64,000 nt of DNA from the NCBI GenBank assembly GCA_963725395.1, contig CAVRYH010000002.1, positions 186,001 through 250,000 of the forward strand. Direction: 5' to 3'. Each line of letters starts with the position of its first letter. The first letter of the stretch is position 1. Below are positions 15,635-23,658 of the stretch, one piece after another. The notes under the pieces were generated by a model, which worked only from the letters and a program-made list of their open reading frames with translations, did not search any database and had not been told where the DNA came from. Source of the stretch: Bog-756 sp963725395 (GTDB taxonomy: Bacteria > Actinomycetota > Acidimicrobiia > Acidimicrobiales > RAAP-2). A program made the translations under genes and the position numbers.

Positions 15635-16012
15635 ATGGAGCGAGAAGTGCCAGACGAGGTGGAGGCCGACGCCCGGGCCTTCCGGACCGGGGAACCCGGA
15701 GGCCAGATGGAGGTGGCGGCACCACGACCCGGCGCCGCGGAGGAACCGTCGGCGGCCGGTGCGCCGGATTCGTCCATCGACGGTATCGACAAGCTGCTCG
15801 ACGAGGTGGAACGGGCACTGTCCCGGCTGGACGACGGTACCTACGGGCGGTGTGCGGCGTGCGGCGCCCCCATCGGTGACGCCAGACTGGCCGAGGAGCC
15901 GACGGCGCTGCACTGTCGGGACTGCAGCGAGGTCGAGAACGGCACGTCGCCCACCGGACCGGTGGCCGCGCCCCATGGGCCAGTCGGATCGAGCGTTCCC
16001 CAGGGCAGCTGA
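15635..16012 (+). CDS. DksA/TraR-type C4 zinc-finger protein
   Basis: This 125-residue protein carries a C4 zinc finger of the DksA/TraR kind: CAAC in DDGTYGRCAACGAPIGDARL and CRDC in LHCRDCSEVE. A predicted helix lies before it (DGIDKLLDEVERALSRLDDG), as in relatives that reach into the RNA polymerase secondary channel. The N-terminal 45 residues and the C-terminal 25 look disordered. The tip acidic residues needed for ppGpp synergy in E. coli DksA are not clearly present. A transcription-related role is inferred. It precedes the YCII-ECF42 pair on the same strand. Confidence 0.82.
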   Translation: MEREVPDEVEADARAFRTGEPGGQMEVAAPRPGAAEEPSAAGAPDSSIDGIDKLLDEVERALSRLDDGTYGRCAACGAPIGDARLAEEPTALHCRDCSEVENGTSPTGPVAAPHGPVGSSVPQGS

Positions 16013-16132
16013 GGTCCCGCTCCCAACGCGCCGCCCGAGGAATTTCGGTTTCCGTGTCGAAATGGGCGCACCCCGTTCGACGCATCTTCTGTGAGGAGGG
16101 AAAGTCCCTGCCCACTCGAACGAGGAGTCAGC

Positions 16133-16489
16133 ATGCCGCGCTACCTCTCCCTGGTCCGTGTCGACGAGCAGAGTGTGCCCCCCGGGGGCCCCAGCCCCGA
16201 GTTCCAGCAGCGCATGGGAGCGCTGTTCGAGGAGATCACCAAGGCCGGGATCATGTTGGACACGGCCGGGCTCACCCCGACGTCCGAAGGTACCCGGGTC
16301 ACCTGGTCCGGCGGCAAGTTCAGCTACACCGACGGGCCCTTCACCGAGACCAAGGAGGTCGTGGGCGGATACGCCATCCTCCAGGTCAAGGACAAGGCAG
16401 AGGCCCTCGAGTGGACGAAGCGGTTCCTCCAGCTCCACGACGAGGACTGGACGGTGACCTGCGAGGTGCGTGAAATCGTCGGCCCCTGA
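16133..16489 (+). CDS. YCII-related (DGPF) protein, ECF42 partner
   Basis: The 118-residue protein has the YCII-related fold. It starts MPRYLSLVRVDE and contains the diagnostic DGPFTETKEVVGGYAILQVK, which gives the family its DGPF name. Proteins of this kind are encoded beside ECF42 sigma factors and are thought to be small enzymes or targets in that regulon; their reaction is unknown. GAGGAG lies seven bases before the ATG. The ECF42 gene follows 49 bases later, so they are probably one operon. Confidence 0.88.
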   Translation: MPRYLSLVRVDEQSVPPGGPSPEFQQRMGALFEEITKAGIMLDTAGLTPTSEGTRVTWSGGKFSYTDGPFTETKEVVGGYAILQVKDKAEALEWTKRFLQLHDEDWTVTCEVREIVGP

Positions 16490-16538
16490 GCCCGATCCGG
16501 TTGCCCCGACCCCGACCCGACTGGTCTGATGGTCGGCG

Positions 16539-17780
16539 GTGACGGTATCGAGGGAGCACGCTGCGCTCGACACGGTGGTCAGGATCGAATACCCCCGCAT
16601 CGTCGCCGGGGTCACCCGCATCGTGCGGGATGTCGGCATCGCCGAGGAGCTCGCCCAGGACGCGGTGGTCGCGGCGCTGCAGGCGTGGCCGGAGTCGGGC
16701 GTCCCCGACAATCCGGGGGCCTGGCTCATGGCCACCGCCCGGCATCGCGCCATCGATCTCGTGCGGCGCAAGGAGACCTATCGACAGAAGCTGGACGACG
16801 TCGGCCGGAGCCTGGCGGACGTGACGCCCCCCGACCCGCCCGGCGTCGACGACATCGACGACGATCTCCTGCGGCTGATCTTCACCGCGTGCCATCCGCT
16901 GCTGGCGCCCGAGGCGCGGATCGCCCTCACCCTCCGCCTGCTGGGCGGCCTGACCACCTGCGAGATCGCCCGTGCGTATCTGGTGTCGGAACCCACGGTG
17001 GCCCAGCGGATCGTCCGCGCCAAACGGTTGCTGGCCAAGGCCGGCGTCCCCTTCGAGGTCCCCTTCGGCCCGGAGCGGTCCGCCCGGCTCTCGTCGGTCC
17101 TCGAGGTGGTCTACCTGATCTTCAACGAGGGCTACTCGGCCACGGCCGGCGGCGACCTGGTGCGGCCGGCGCTGTGCGAGGACTCGCTCCGCCTGGCTCG
17201 GGTCCTCGAGGGCCTGATGCCCAAAGAACCCGAGGTCCACGGTCTCGCGGCGCTGCTCGAGCTGCAGGCGTCCCGCATCGCCGCCCGCACCGGGCCCGAC
17301 GGGGAGCCGGTACTCCTCGCCGACCAGGACCGCACCAGGTGGAACCGGCTGCTCATCCGTCGCGGCATGGCCGCGCTCGACCGAGCGGGCGAGGGCCCCT
17401 ACTCCGTGCAGGCCGCCATCGCCGCTTGCCACGCCCGTGCCGTCCGCTACGAGGACACCGACTGGGCGGCCATCGCCGGGCTCTATGCCCGACTGATGGC
17501 GCTGACCCCGTCCCCCGTGGTGGCGCTCAACTGGGCCGTGGCGGTGGCCATGGCCGAGGGCCCTTCCGAGGGCCTGCGGCTGGTGGACGCGCTGGCCGAG
17601 GAACCGGCGCTCCAGGAGTACCACTGGCTTCCAAGCGTCAGGGGGGACCTGTTGGAGCGCCTGGGTCGGTGGGAGGAGGGGAGCGCCGAATTCCGAAGGG
17701 CGGCGTCCCTCACGCGTAACGAACGCGAACGCGATCTGCTCCTGGCCCGGGCCTCTCGCGCTGCGGCCGCGGCGCGCTGA
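16539..17780 (+). CDS. ECF42-type RNA polymerase sigma factor with C-terminal TPR-like extension
   Basis: This 413-residue sigma factor has region 2 at the N-terminus (VRIEYPRIVAGVTRIVRDVG to WLMATARHRAIDLVRRKETY) and region 4 near residues 125-165 (LTLRLLGGLTTCEIARAYLV, then AQRIVRAKRLL). A helical C-terminal extension of over 200 residues follows (EVVYLIFNEGYSATAGGDLV, then IRRGMAALDRAGEGPYSVQA). That extension and the neighbouring DGPF protein define ECF42. No anti-sigma gene is present, as expected for the group, where the extension is thought to regulate activity. The GTG start lacks a strong ribosome binding site. Confidence 0.9.
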   Translation: MTVSREHAALDTVVRIEYPRIVAGVTRIVRDVGIAEELAQDAVVAALQAWPESGVPDNPGAWLMATARHRAIDLVRRKETYRQKLDDVGRSLADVTPPDPPGVDDIDDDLLRLIFTACHPLLAPEARIALTLRLLGGLTTCEIARAYLVSEPTVAQRIVRAKRLLAKAGVPFEVPFGPERSARLSSVLEVVYLIFNEGYSATAGGDLVRPALCEDSLRLARVLEGLMPKEPEVHGLAALLELQASRIAARTGPDGEPVLLADQDRTRWNRLLIRRGMAALDRAGEGPYSVQAAIAACHARAVRYEDTDWAAIAGLYARLMALTPSPVVALNWAVAVAMAEGPSEGLRLVDALAEEPALQEYHWLPSVRGDLLERLGRWEEGSAEFRRAASLTRNERERDLLLARASRAAAAAR

Positions 17781-17791
17781 GCACCCAGGGG

Positions 17792-18211
17792 CTAGGCCTT
17801 CTTGGTCTCCCAGAAGATCCGATCGATCTCGGCGATCTGGGCCAGCAGGTCGTCGGCCACCGCCACGTCGGTGGACTTCTTGGTGTCGCCCGCCTTCTTC
17901 GTGGCCTTCCAGAACAGGTCGTGCAGGTTGGGGTACTTCTCGAGATGCTCAGGCTTGAAGTAGTCGGTCCACAGCACCCACAGGTGGTGCTTGACCAACT
18001 CGGCGCGCTCCTCTTTGATCAGGATGGCCCGGGTCTTGAAGTCCACGTCGTCCGAGTCGTTGTACTTCACGAGGACGCCCTTGATGGACTCAGCCTCGAT
18101 ACGGGCCTGCGCCGGATCGTAGACACCGCAAGGCAGATCGCAGTGGGCATGGACCGCTTCGGGTGGCGACAGGCGATCGACGGCGGCGAACAAGTGGTCT
18201 GCGATGCGCAT
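17792..18211 (-). CDS. sodN: nickel superoxide dismutase
   Basis: Ni-SOD converts superoxide to oxygen and hydrogen peroxide in the cytoplasm. The 139-residue precursor has a leader of 22 residues (MRIADHLFAAVDRLSPPEAVHA) followed by the nickel hook HCDLPCGVYD, whose first histidine and two cysteines bind nickel after the leader is removed. The mature part (QARIEAESIKGVLVKYNDSD, then KHHLWVLWTDYFKPEH) matches the four-helix subunit of the hexamer. AAGGAG lies eight bases before the ATG. The protease gene sodX is divergent, 135 bases away. Its 3' end is 11 bases from that of the convergent ECF42 gene. Confidence 0.96.
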   Translation of the reverse strand: MRIADHLFAAVDRLSPPEAVHAHCDLPCGVYDPAQARIEAESIKGVLVKYNDSDDVDFKTRAILIKEERAELVKHHLWVLWTDYFKPEHLEKYPNLHDLFWKATKKAGDTKKSTDVAVADDLLAQIAEIDRIFWETKKA

Positions 18212-18238
18212 GGGCGGTTCTCCTTGGTGGGTGGTCGA

Positions 18239-18257
18239 GCGGACTCGTGACGTCCGC
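18239..18257. promoter_or_regulatory. inverted repeat GCGGAC-N7-GTCCGC between sodN and sodX
   Basis: A perfect 6-base inverted repeat with a 7-base spacer stands in the divergent promoter region. Its position suits an operator acting on sodN, sodX or both. It does not resemble a Nur box as I know it, so the binding protein is unknown, and a chance repeat in GC-rich DNA is possible. Confidence 0.3.
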
Positions 18258-18346
18258 CGTCAGCTGGTACAGACTTGGGCGATGGCGCCCGATGGCTTCA
18301 CCTTACCCACGATGCCGGGACGGAATCTCCTGGGCACGGTGATCCG

Positions 18347-18775
18347 ATGAGCAGGGCCGGCGCGGCCGCCTGGGGCGCTGTCGTCGCGACCCTCCTCGTG
18401 GTTGTCGCGATCCTCCGGCGATCCGTCCGGCGGGTCGAGGTCGTCGGGTCGTCGATGGAGCCCGCGCTCCTCGCCACCGATCGCCTGATGGTCGTCGGAG
18501 TTCCCCTCGTCCGGGCCCGCCGGCCCCGGCCCGGACAGGTCGTCGTGCTCCGGGACCCCCGCCGGCCCGGTCGCACCCTCGTCAAGCGGGTCCGCACGGT
18601 CGATTGGGACCGCGGGACCCTCGAGGTGGAGGGTGATGCCGCTGGTGCCAGTACCGACAGCCGCACATTCGGGCCTGTGCCGGTGACCTCGGTCGTCGGC
18701 CGGGCAGTCTACCGATACGCCCCGCCGCACCGCAGAGGGCCTCTGGCCCGGCAGGGGGAGTACCATCGTGGCTGA
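18347..18775 (+). CDS. sodX: Ni-SOD maturation protease, S26 signal-peptidase family
   Basis: SodX trims the leader from the SodN precursor so that nickel can bind. The 142-residue protein has one N-terminal membrane segment (GAAAWGAVVATLLVVVAIL) and the S26 catalytic pair: the serine in VVGSSMEPALLATDRLMV and the lysine in GRTLVKRVRTV. Later boxes GDAAGASTDSRTFGPVP and VGRAVYRY match the family. Its stop overlaps the next start as TGATG, so the anti-sigma-like gene downstream is translationally coupled. The ATG at 18347 is the first sensible start; the in-frame start at 18275 adds an unlikely segment. Confidence 0.9.
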   Translation: MSRAGAAAWGAVVATLLVVVAILRRSVRRVEVVGSSMEPALLATDRLMVVGVPLVRARRPRPGQVVVLRDPRRPGRTLVKRVRTVDWDRGTLEVEGDAAGASTDSRTFGPVPVTSVVGRAVYRYAPPHRRGPLARQGEYHRG

Positions 18776-19317
18776 TGCCCAGTCACAAAGACGACCTCGA
18801 CCGCATTCTGTCCAGCACCTACCTCGACGGACTGGCTGACCGGTCACTCGCCGACATCCGCTCGATGCGCGCCGAGTGCCAGGAGGCCGAGGTGGCCCTG
18901 TCCTACCTCCGCCGCCTGATACAGGGGCGCCTCGACATCGTGCACACCTACCTCGAGCACGAGGGATCCGACGGCGGACGCGACCTGGGCTCGCTGGTCG
19001 ACGACCTGCCGACGATCCTGTCCTCGGGGCGTGGGCGGCCGCCCGGACCTGCCCACCTGCCCCAGCTGCTGTCCCCGGACACCGAGGAGGCGGACCTCAC
19101 CGCCGAGCTCGACGCCATCCTCGGGGCCGACGAGATCGGCACGCTGGCCGACCTCGACGTCGATCGGTTGAACAGCCTTGCCGGCCGCCTCGAGGTCATC
19201 GAGACGCGGGTGTCCGCCGACCGCCGGGCCCTGCACGAGCGGATCGACACGCTGCAGGCCGAGCTGGTCGAGCGCCACAAAACGGGACGGGCGACGGTCG
19301 ACGGTCTCCTTTCGTGA
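18775..19317 (+). CDS. rsiG: RsiG-type anti-sigma factor with both cyclic-di-GMP-binding signatures
   Basis: RsiG binds the sigma factor WhiG only when loaded with cyclic di-GMP, through two helices that each carry E-x3-S-x2-R-x3-Q-x3-D. Here the first copy is exact: E39, S43, R46, Q50, D54 (EVALSYLRRLIQGRLD). The second is E143, S147, R150, H154, D158 (ETRVSADRRALHERID), with histidine in place of glutamine. The 180-residue length and the long coiled-coil ends around a flexible middle fit the family. The start overlaps the sodX stop by one base and the stop overlaps the next gene by four. No whiG-like gene is in the window, so the partner sigma factor is elsewhere or different. Confidence 0.82.
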   Translation: MPSHKDDLDRILSSTYLDGLADRSLADIRSMRAECQEAEVALSYLRRLIQGRLDIVHTYLEHEGSDGGRDLGSLVDDLPTILSSGRGRPPGPAHLPQLLSPDTEEADLTAELDAILGADEIGTLADLDVDRLNSLAGRLEVIETRVSADRRALHERIDTLQAELVERHKTGRATVDGLLS

Positions 19318-19889
19318 CGGACCACCACCTGGGCGACGGGGCCCACCTCGTGAAGGAGATCCCCGAGAAGTTCAACGAGCTCGGATCGTTCATCCGGGAG
19401 CAGCGGAGCTCGGCCCGGCTCTCCTTGCGGCGCCTCTCCGAGCTGGCGGGGATCTCCAATCCCTATCTCAGTCAGATAGAACGTGGGCTGCGGCGTCCGT
19501 CCGCCGAGATCCTCCAGCAGATCGCCAAGGCGTTGCGCATCTCCGCCGAGACCCTCTACGTCCAGGCCGGCATCCTCGAGAAGCCGGACGGAGACACCGA
19601 CCTGTCCCGCCACATCTTCGCCGATCACCATCTCACCGAAGAACAGCGGCAGGCAATGATGCGGATCTACCTCTCGTTCCGCCATGAGAACGACGACCTG
19701 GCCGCAACGGACCGGTCGCGAGGGGCCGACGACACGGCCGGGTCGGACGATCCGGACGAGGCGCACGCACCGCAGGCCAACGCGTCTCCCGGATCGAGGC
19801 CCGCCACGACCGTCACCCGTGGAGGGGTCCCGGTGGGGCGGGCCGGCGCCGGTGCCACCGGCCCAGGTGGCAGTGCGCTAACCGGCTGA
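19314..19889 (+). CDS. XRE-family transcriptional regulator
   Basis: The 191-residue protein has one XRE helix-turn-helix in its first half: GSFIREQRSSARLSLRRLSE, then LAGISNPYLSQIERGLRRPS and LQQIAKALRISAETLYVQAG. A hydrophilic middle follows (HHLTEEQRQAMMRIYLSFRH), then a disordered glycine/alanine-rich tail of about 60 residues. The GTG start overlaps the rsiG stop (GTGA), so the two proteins are made together. Similar proteins are common in actinobacteria and their regulons are mostly unknown. Forming a switch with the anti-sigma protein is a possibility raised by the coupling, not something the sequence shows. Confidence 0.85.
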   Translation: MTDHHLGDGAHLVKEIPEKFNELGSFIREQRSSARLSLRRLSELAGISNPYLSQIERGLRRPSAEILQQIAKALRISAETLYVQAGILEKPDGDTDLSRHIFADHHLTEEQRQAMMRIYLSFRHENDDLAATDRSRGADDTAGSDDPDEAHAPQANASPGSRPATTVTRGGVPVGRAGAGATGPGGSALTG

Positions 19890-19918
19890 CCAGGCCCCCC
19901 GGGTAGGCTCGATTCCGC

Positions 19919-21181
19919 ATGAGGCGCCTCGCGGTCCTTTCTCTACACACCTCCCCTCTGGCCCAGCCCGGGACCGGGGACGGTGGGGGCATGAACGTCT
20001 ACGTGCGCGAGCTCTGTGCGGCGCTGGCCCGGGCCGGAGTGGTGTGTGACGTGTTCACGCGGGCCTGGGCCGACGACCTGCCGGCCACCGTGGACGTCGA
20101 GCCCGGGTTGCGGGTCCACCACGTGTCGGCCGGCCCCCCGGTGCCCGTGGCGAAAGAGGAGCTTCCCCGCGTCGTCGACGAGTTCGCCGACGGGGTCCTC
20201 AAGCGGATGCAGAGCGCGGAGAACTTCGGTCCCGACGAGGGCCTCCCTTTCGATGCCGTGCACGCCAACTACTGGCTGAGCGGGATGGCCGGCCACATCG
20301 TGAAGCACCGGCTGAACCTTCCGCTCGTCTGTACCTTCCACACCCTCGACCGGGTCAAGGCCGAGGCCAGCCCGGAGGAGGTCGAGGCGGACGCGCCCCA
20401 TCGGCGGGCTGAGGCCGAGGCGGCCATCATCCGCTGTTCGGACACCGTCCTGGCCTCCTGCTCGGTCGAGGCGGCCCAGCTCTCCGACCTCTACGGGGCC
20501 GACCCCGCCCGGACCCGGATCGTGGCCCCTGGCGTCGACCATGCGTTCTTCGGCCCCGGCGACCGACACCAGGCCCGGCGGGCCCTGGCCCTCCCCCAAC
20601 AGGGACCGCTCTTGTTGTTCGTCGGCCGGATCCAGCCGTTGAAGCGCCTGTCCGTTGCCGTCCGGACCCTGGATGCCCTGTCGGCCGATCATCCCGGCGC
20701 CCACCTGGTCGTGGTGGGTGGCCCGAGCGGACCCCACGGGGACGATGAGGTGGCCCGGACGGTCTCCCTGGTCGAAGAGTTGAGGCTGGAGGACCGGGTC
20801 GTGTTCGTGCCACCCCGGCCCCACGAGCTGCTCTCCACCTACTACCGGGCGGCCGACCTCTGCCTGGTGCCGAGCCGGTCCGAGTCGTTCGGCCTGGTGG
20901 CCCTGGAGGCTGCCGCCTGCGGGACCCCTGTCGTGGCATCGGACGTCGGCGGACTGCGCAGCCTCATCGACCATGGGCGGACCGGTTATCTGGTCGACGA
21001 CCCGAGCCCCGGGGCCTTCGCCGCGTGGGCCAGACAGATCCTGGCCGAGCCGCTGCTCGCCGAGCGGCTGAGCACGGGAGCCGTGCTCCGGGCCCGTCGC
21101 TACACCTGGGCCCGGGCCGCCGACCTGCTCCGTGAGATCTACACCGAGTTGACGGACGGCCGACTGGTCGAGTGCTCGTGA
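19919..21181 (+). CDS. mshA: D-inositol-3-phosphate glycosyltransferase (mycothiol biosynthesis)
   Basis: MshA joins N-acetylglucosamine from UDP-GlcNAc to 1L-inositol 1-phosphate, the first step of mycothiol synthesis. The 420-residue GT4 enzyme begins MRRLAVLSLHTSPLAQPGTG with the glycine-rich acceptor loop GDGGGMNVYVRELCAAL. The inositol-phosphate region includes FDAVHANYWLSGMAG and VCTFHTLDRVKA. The C-terminal nucleotide-sugar domain has FVGRIQPLKRLSV and the EX7E-like PSRSESFGLVALEAAACGTP. The ybjN-like gene follows 13 bases later, as in mycobacteria where Rv0487 follows mshA. Confidence 0.92.
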   Translation: MRRLAVLSLHTSPLAQPGTGDGGGMNVYVRELCAALARAGVVCDVFTRAWADDLPATVDVEPGLRVHHVSAGPPVPVAKEELPRVVDEFADGVLKRMQSAENFGPDEGLPFDAVHANYWLSGMAGHIVKHRLNLPLVCTFHTLDRVKAEASPEEVEADAPHRRAEAEAAIIRCSDTVLASCSVEAAQLSDLYGADPARTRIVAPGVDHAFFGPGDRHQARRALALPQQGPLLLFVGRIQPLKRLSVAVRTLDALSADHPGAHLVVVGGPSGPHGDDEVARTVSLVEELRLEDRVVFVPPRPHELLSTYYRAADLCLVPSRSESFGLVALEAAACGTPVVASDVGGLRSLIDHGRTGYLVDDPSPGAFAAWARQILAEPLLAERLSTGAVLRARRYTWARAADLLREIYTELTDGRLVECS

Positions 21182-21194
21182 TCACGGACCGCCG

Positions 21195-21728
21195 GTGACC
21201 GAGCGTTGGAGCGGTCTGCTCGGGGCGAGCGAGCGGGAAGCGGTGTGCGCGGTCATCGACCGGTGGGCTGAGCGCGAGCTGGCCACAGGCGGGGCGCTGG
21301 TGGCCGTCGACCGTCAGGCCGGCGGGGACCCGGTGTCCGGTGCTCCCCGCTGGTATCTGCGCCTCCGCGGTGAGGAGAAGGAGTTCGTGACCGTGTGGTT
21401 GACCCTCCGCCAGCGCACCTTGCACCACGAGACGCAATTCATGCCGGGCCCGGAGACCAACGTCGAGGGCACATGGGAGTACCTCCTGAAGAAGAACGCC
21501 GAGTTGCTGGGGATGTGTTTCGCCCTCGGGCCCGAGGACGCCGTCTACCTGGTCGGCCGGGTCCCGGTCGAACGGGTCGACGAGGACGAGCTCGACCGCA
21601 TCCTGGGCGCGTCCCTGGCGTACACCGACGAGTGCTTCCCGACCGCCATGGGCATCGGCTACGAGGGACGGTACCGCCGCCGACCCCCGTCCCAGCGGCT
21701 GCCCGCCATCCAGGAGACCCGCCCCTGA
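21195..21728 (+). CDS. YbjN-domain protein (chaperone-like fold), mshA neighbour
   Basis: This 177-residue cytoplasmic protein matches the YbjN family, whose fold resembles type III secretion chaperones. Recognisable parts are PRWYLRLRGEEKEFVTVWLT, LHHETQFMPGPETNVEGTWE, and LLKKNAELLGMCFALGPEDA with VYLVGRVPVERVDEDELDRI. The close spacing after mshA is conserved in actinobacteria, where the gene is left as a hypothetical or chaperone-like protein. Its function is not known. The GTG at 21195 is the only reasonable start. Confidence 0.82.
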   Translation: MTERWSGLLGASEREAVCAVIDRWAERELATGGALVAVDRQAGGDPVSGAPRWYLRLRGEEKEFVTVWLTLRQRTLHHETQFMPGPETNVEGTWEYLLKKNAELLGMCFALGPEDAVYLVGRVPVERVDEDELDRILGASLAYTDECFPTAMGIGYEGRYRRRPPSQRLPAIQETRP

Positions 21729-21805
21729 TCGGTCCCCGGTGAGGGGGCGGACACGCCGTCGGGGCCACGGGGAGCCGATGGGGTGCGCTGCTAGCGTCTC
21801 GGCGC

Positions 21806-22597
21806 ATGGCACCGAAGCTTCTGGTCGTCGGGGGCGGACGGATGGGCGCCGCCCTGCTCGCCGGCCTGATCTCCTCGGGGTGGGCACCGGCGGGGGAGCT
21901 GGCGGTGAGCGAACCCGATCCGGACCGACGCCGTCACCTGGCCGACGTCCACCCCGGGGTCCAGGTGGTGGAAGGGCCCATCGGGGCCGACGATGTGGTA
22001 CTCGCCGTCAAGCCCGATGTGGCCGAGGCCGTCCTGCGGACCTTGGCCCCGTCGGGGGCCAGCCGGGTGCTCTCGATCGTGGCCGGCGTCTCGACCGCCC
22101 GGCTGGAGGCGGTCCTCAGCCCCGGGACCGTCGTCATCCGGGCCATGCCCAACACCCCGGCGCTGATCGGAGCCGGAGCGGCCGCCATGTCGGGTGGCAG
22201 TGTCGCAACCGGTGCCGATCTGGACTGGGCGGAGGGCGTGCTCGCCGCCGTGGGCACAGTGACCCGGCTGCCCGAGCGCCACCTCGACGCCGTCACCGGT
22301 CTTTCGGGATCGGGTCCGGCCTACGTCTTCCTGGTGGCCGAAGCGATGATCGAGGGTGGGGTGATGGCCGGACTGCCGCGTGGGGTGAGCCAGGACCTCG
22401 CCATCGGAACGATCCTCGGTTCCGCCCGCCTGATGGCGGAGACGGGTGAAGGTCCCGCCGAGCTCAGGGAGGCGGTGACCTCGCCCGGGGGCACCACGGC
22501 CGCCGGGTTGCGCACCCTAGAGTTCAAAGCGGTCCGGTCCGCGTTCATCGAGGCGGTGGCCGCGGCAACCGAGCGATCGAGGCAGTTGGGCAGATGA
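21806..22597 (+). CDS. proC: pyrroline-5-carboxylate reductase
   Basis: ProC reduces 1-pyrroline-5-carboxylate to proline with NAD(P)H, the last step of proline synthesis. The 263-residue protein starts with the Rossmann dinucleotide motif LLVVGGGRMGAALLAGLISS, then has VLAVKPDVAEAVL and RAMPNTPALIGAGAAAM. The C-terminal helical domain has the signature AVTGLSGSGPAYVFLVAEAM and ends with EAVTSPGGTTAAGLRTLE. The length is normal. It is followed 60 bases later by the SAM hydrolase gene on the same strand. Confidence 0.95.
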   Translation: MAPKLLVVGGGRMGAALLAGLISSGWAPAGELAVSEPDPDRRRHLADVHPGVQVVEGPIGADDVVLAVKPDVAEAVLRTLAPSGASRVLSIVAGVSTARLEAVLSPGTVVIRAMPNTPALIGAGAAAMSGGSVATGADLDWAEGVLAAVGTVTRLPERHLDAVTGLSGSGPAYVFLVAEAMIEGGVMAGLPRGVSQDLAIGTILGSARLMAETGEGPAELREAVTSPGGTTAAGLRTLEFKAVRSAFIEAVAAATERSRQLGR

Positions 22598-22657
22598 GGG
22601 CGCGGCCACCGGCCGCCTGCCCGGTCGTCCCGACCGGTCCCGGGGAAGGCGGCGGCG

Positions 22658-23650
22658 ATGTCCGCTGATCCTCCTCCGCCCGCGGTCTATTTCCTCTCCG
22701 ACTACGGCACCGCCGACGAGTTCGTCGGCGTCGTGCACGCCGTAGTGCACCGCCTGGCGCCGTCGGTGAGGGTCATCGACCTCGCCCACGGGATCCCCCC
22801 GTTCGACGTGGGGGCCGGCGGTGCGTTGCTGGCCCGGAGTGTCCCCCATCTGGGGCCCGGCGTGGTGCTCGCCGTGGTCGACCCGGGCGTGGGCACCGAC
22901 CGGCGGGCAGTGGCCGTCGGCACCCCTGCCTCGGTGGCGCGACGGCGGGAGGACGGCCCGGCGGTCGGTGACGGCCCGGCGTGGCTGGTCGGCCCGGACA
23001 ACGGGCTGCTCGTCCCGGCGGCCGACGCCCTCGGTGGCGCCGTCCGGCTCGTCGAGATCACCGCAGTTCCCCTCGGCGGCGGGCACGTCGCCGGCAAGAC
23101 GGCTGACGGAGCGCCTCGGCGCGGGGCGACGTTCGACGGACGGGACGTCTTCGCCCCGGCGGTGGCCCACTTGGTGACGGGGGGCGACCCCTCGCTGCTC
23201 GGGTCTGAACGCGACCCCGCCAGCCTGGCCCCCGCGATCCAAGCCGGTGGCGGGCCGGTCGACGGCGGGCGGCCGGCGGGTGGGGCGGGCCCACTGGTCA
23301 CGACGGTCGGCTGGGTCGACCACTTCGGCAATGTGCAGCTGACGCTCAGCCCGTCCGAGCTGGCCGGCTCAGGACTGGTCCCGGGTGCCTCGGTCGGAGT
23401 CGTCGTCAACCTCAGCTCGGTGGGCGCCGACGCCCGCGGCCGGGCAGACGGGGAGGGCGCGCCCGGCCACCGCCCACCGCGTCCGGTGCCGGCCCGCTGG
23501 GTGGGATCCTTCGCCGAGCTGTCGCCCGGCGAGCTCGGCCTCATGACCGATGCCAACGGGTTGATCGCCCTGGTGCTCGACCGGGCGTCCGCCGCACAAC
23601 GGCTCGGGTCCCCGGAAGCGGGAGCACCGGTCGAGCTCTGGGTCGAGTAG
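22658..23650 (+). CDS. SAM hydrolase / SAM-dependent halogenase-family protein (DUF62)
   Basis: Family members attack S-adenosylmethionine with water (SAM hydroxide adenosyltransferase), or in a few cases with halide, releasing adenosine or 5'-halo-5'-deoxyadenosine and methionine. The N-terminal domain shows LSDYGTADEFVGVVHAVVHR, VIDLAHGIPPFDVGAGG and VLAVVDPGVGTDRRAVAVG, which supply the conserved aspartate, histidine and arginine. It continues with WLVGPDNGLLVPAADALGG and ADGAPRRGATFDGRDVFAPA. The C-terminal domain has VGWVDHFGNVQLTLSPSELA. Two proline/glycine-rich insertions bring it to 330 residues. Water as nucleophile is the default reading. An inverted repeat followed by T residues lies just after the stop. 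Confidence 0.88.
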   Translation: MSADPPPPAVYFLSDYGTADEFVGVVHAVVHRLAPSVRVIDLAHGIPPFDVGAGGALLARSVPHLGPGVVLAVVDPGVGTDRRAVAVGTPASVARRREDGPAVGDGPAWLVGPDNGLLVPAADALGGAVRLVEITAVPLGGGHVAGKTADGAPRRGATFDGRDVFAPAVAHLVTGGDPSLLGSERDPASLAPAIQAGGGPVDGGRPAGGAGPLVTTVGWVDHFGNVQLTLSPSELAGSGLVPGASVGVVVNLSSVGADARGRADGEGAPGHRPPRPVPARWVGSFAELSPGELGLMTDANGLIALVLDRASAAQRLGSPEAGAPVELWVE

Positions 23651-23658
23651 CCGCGCTG

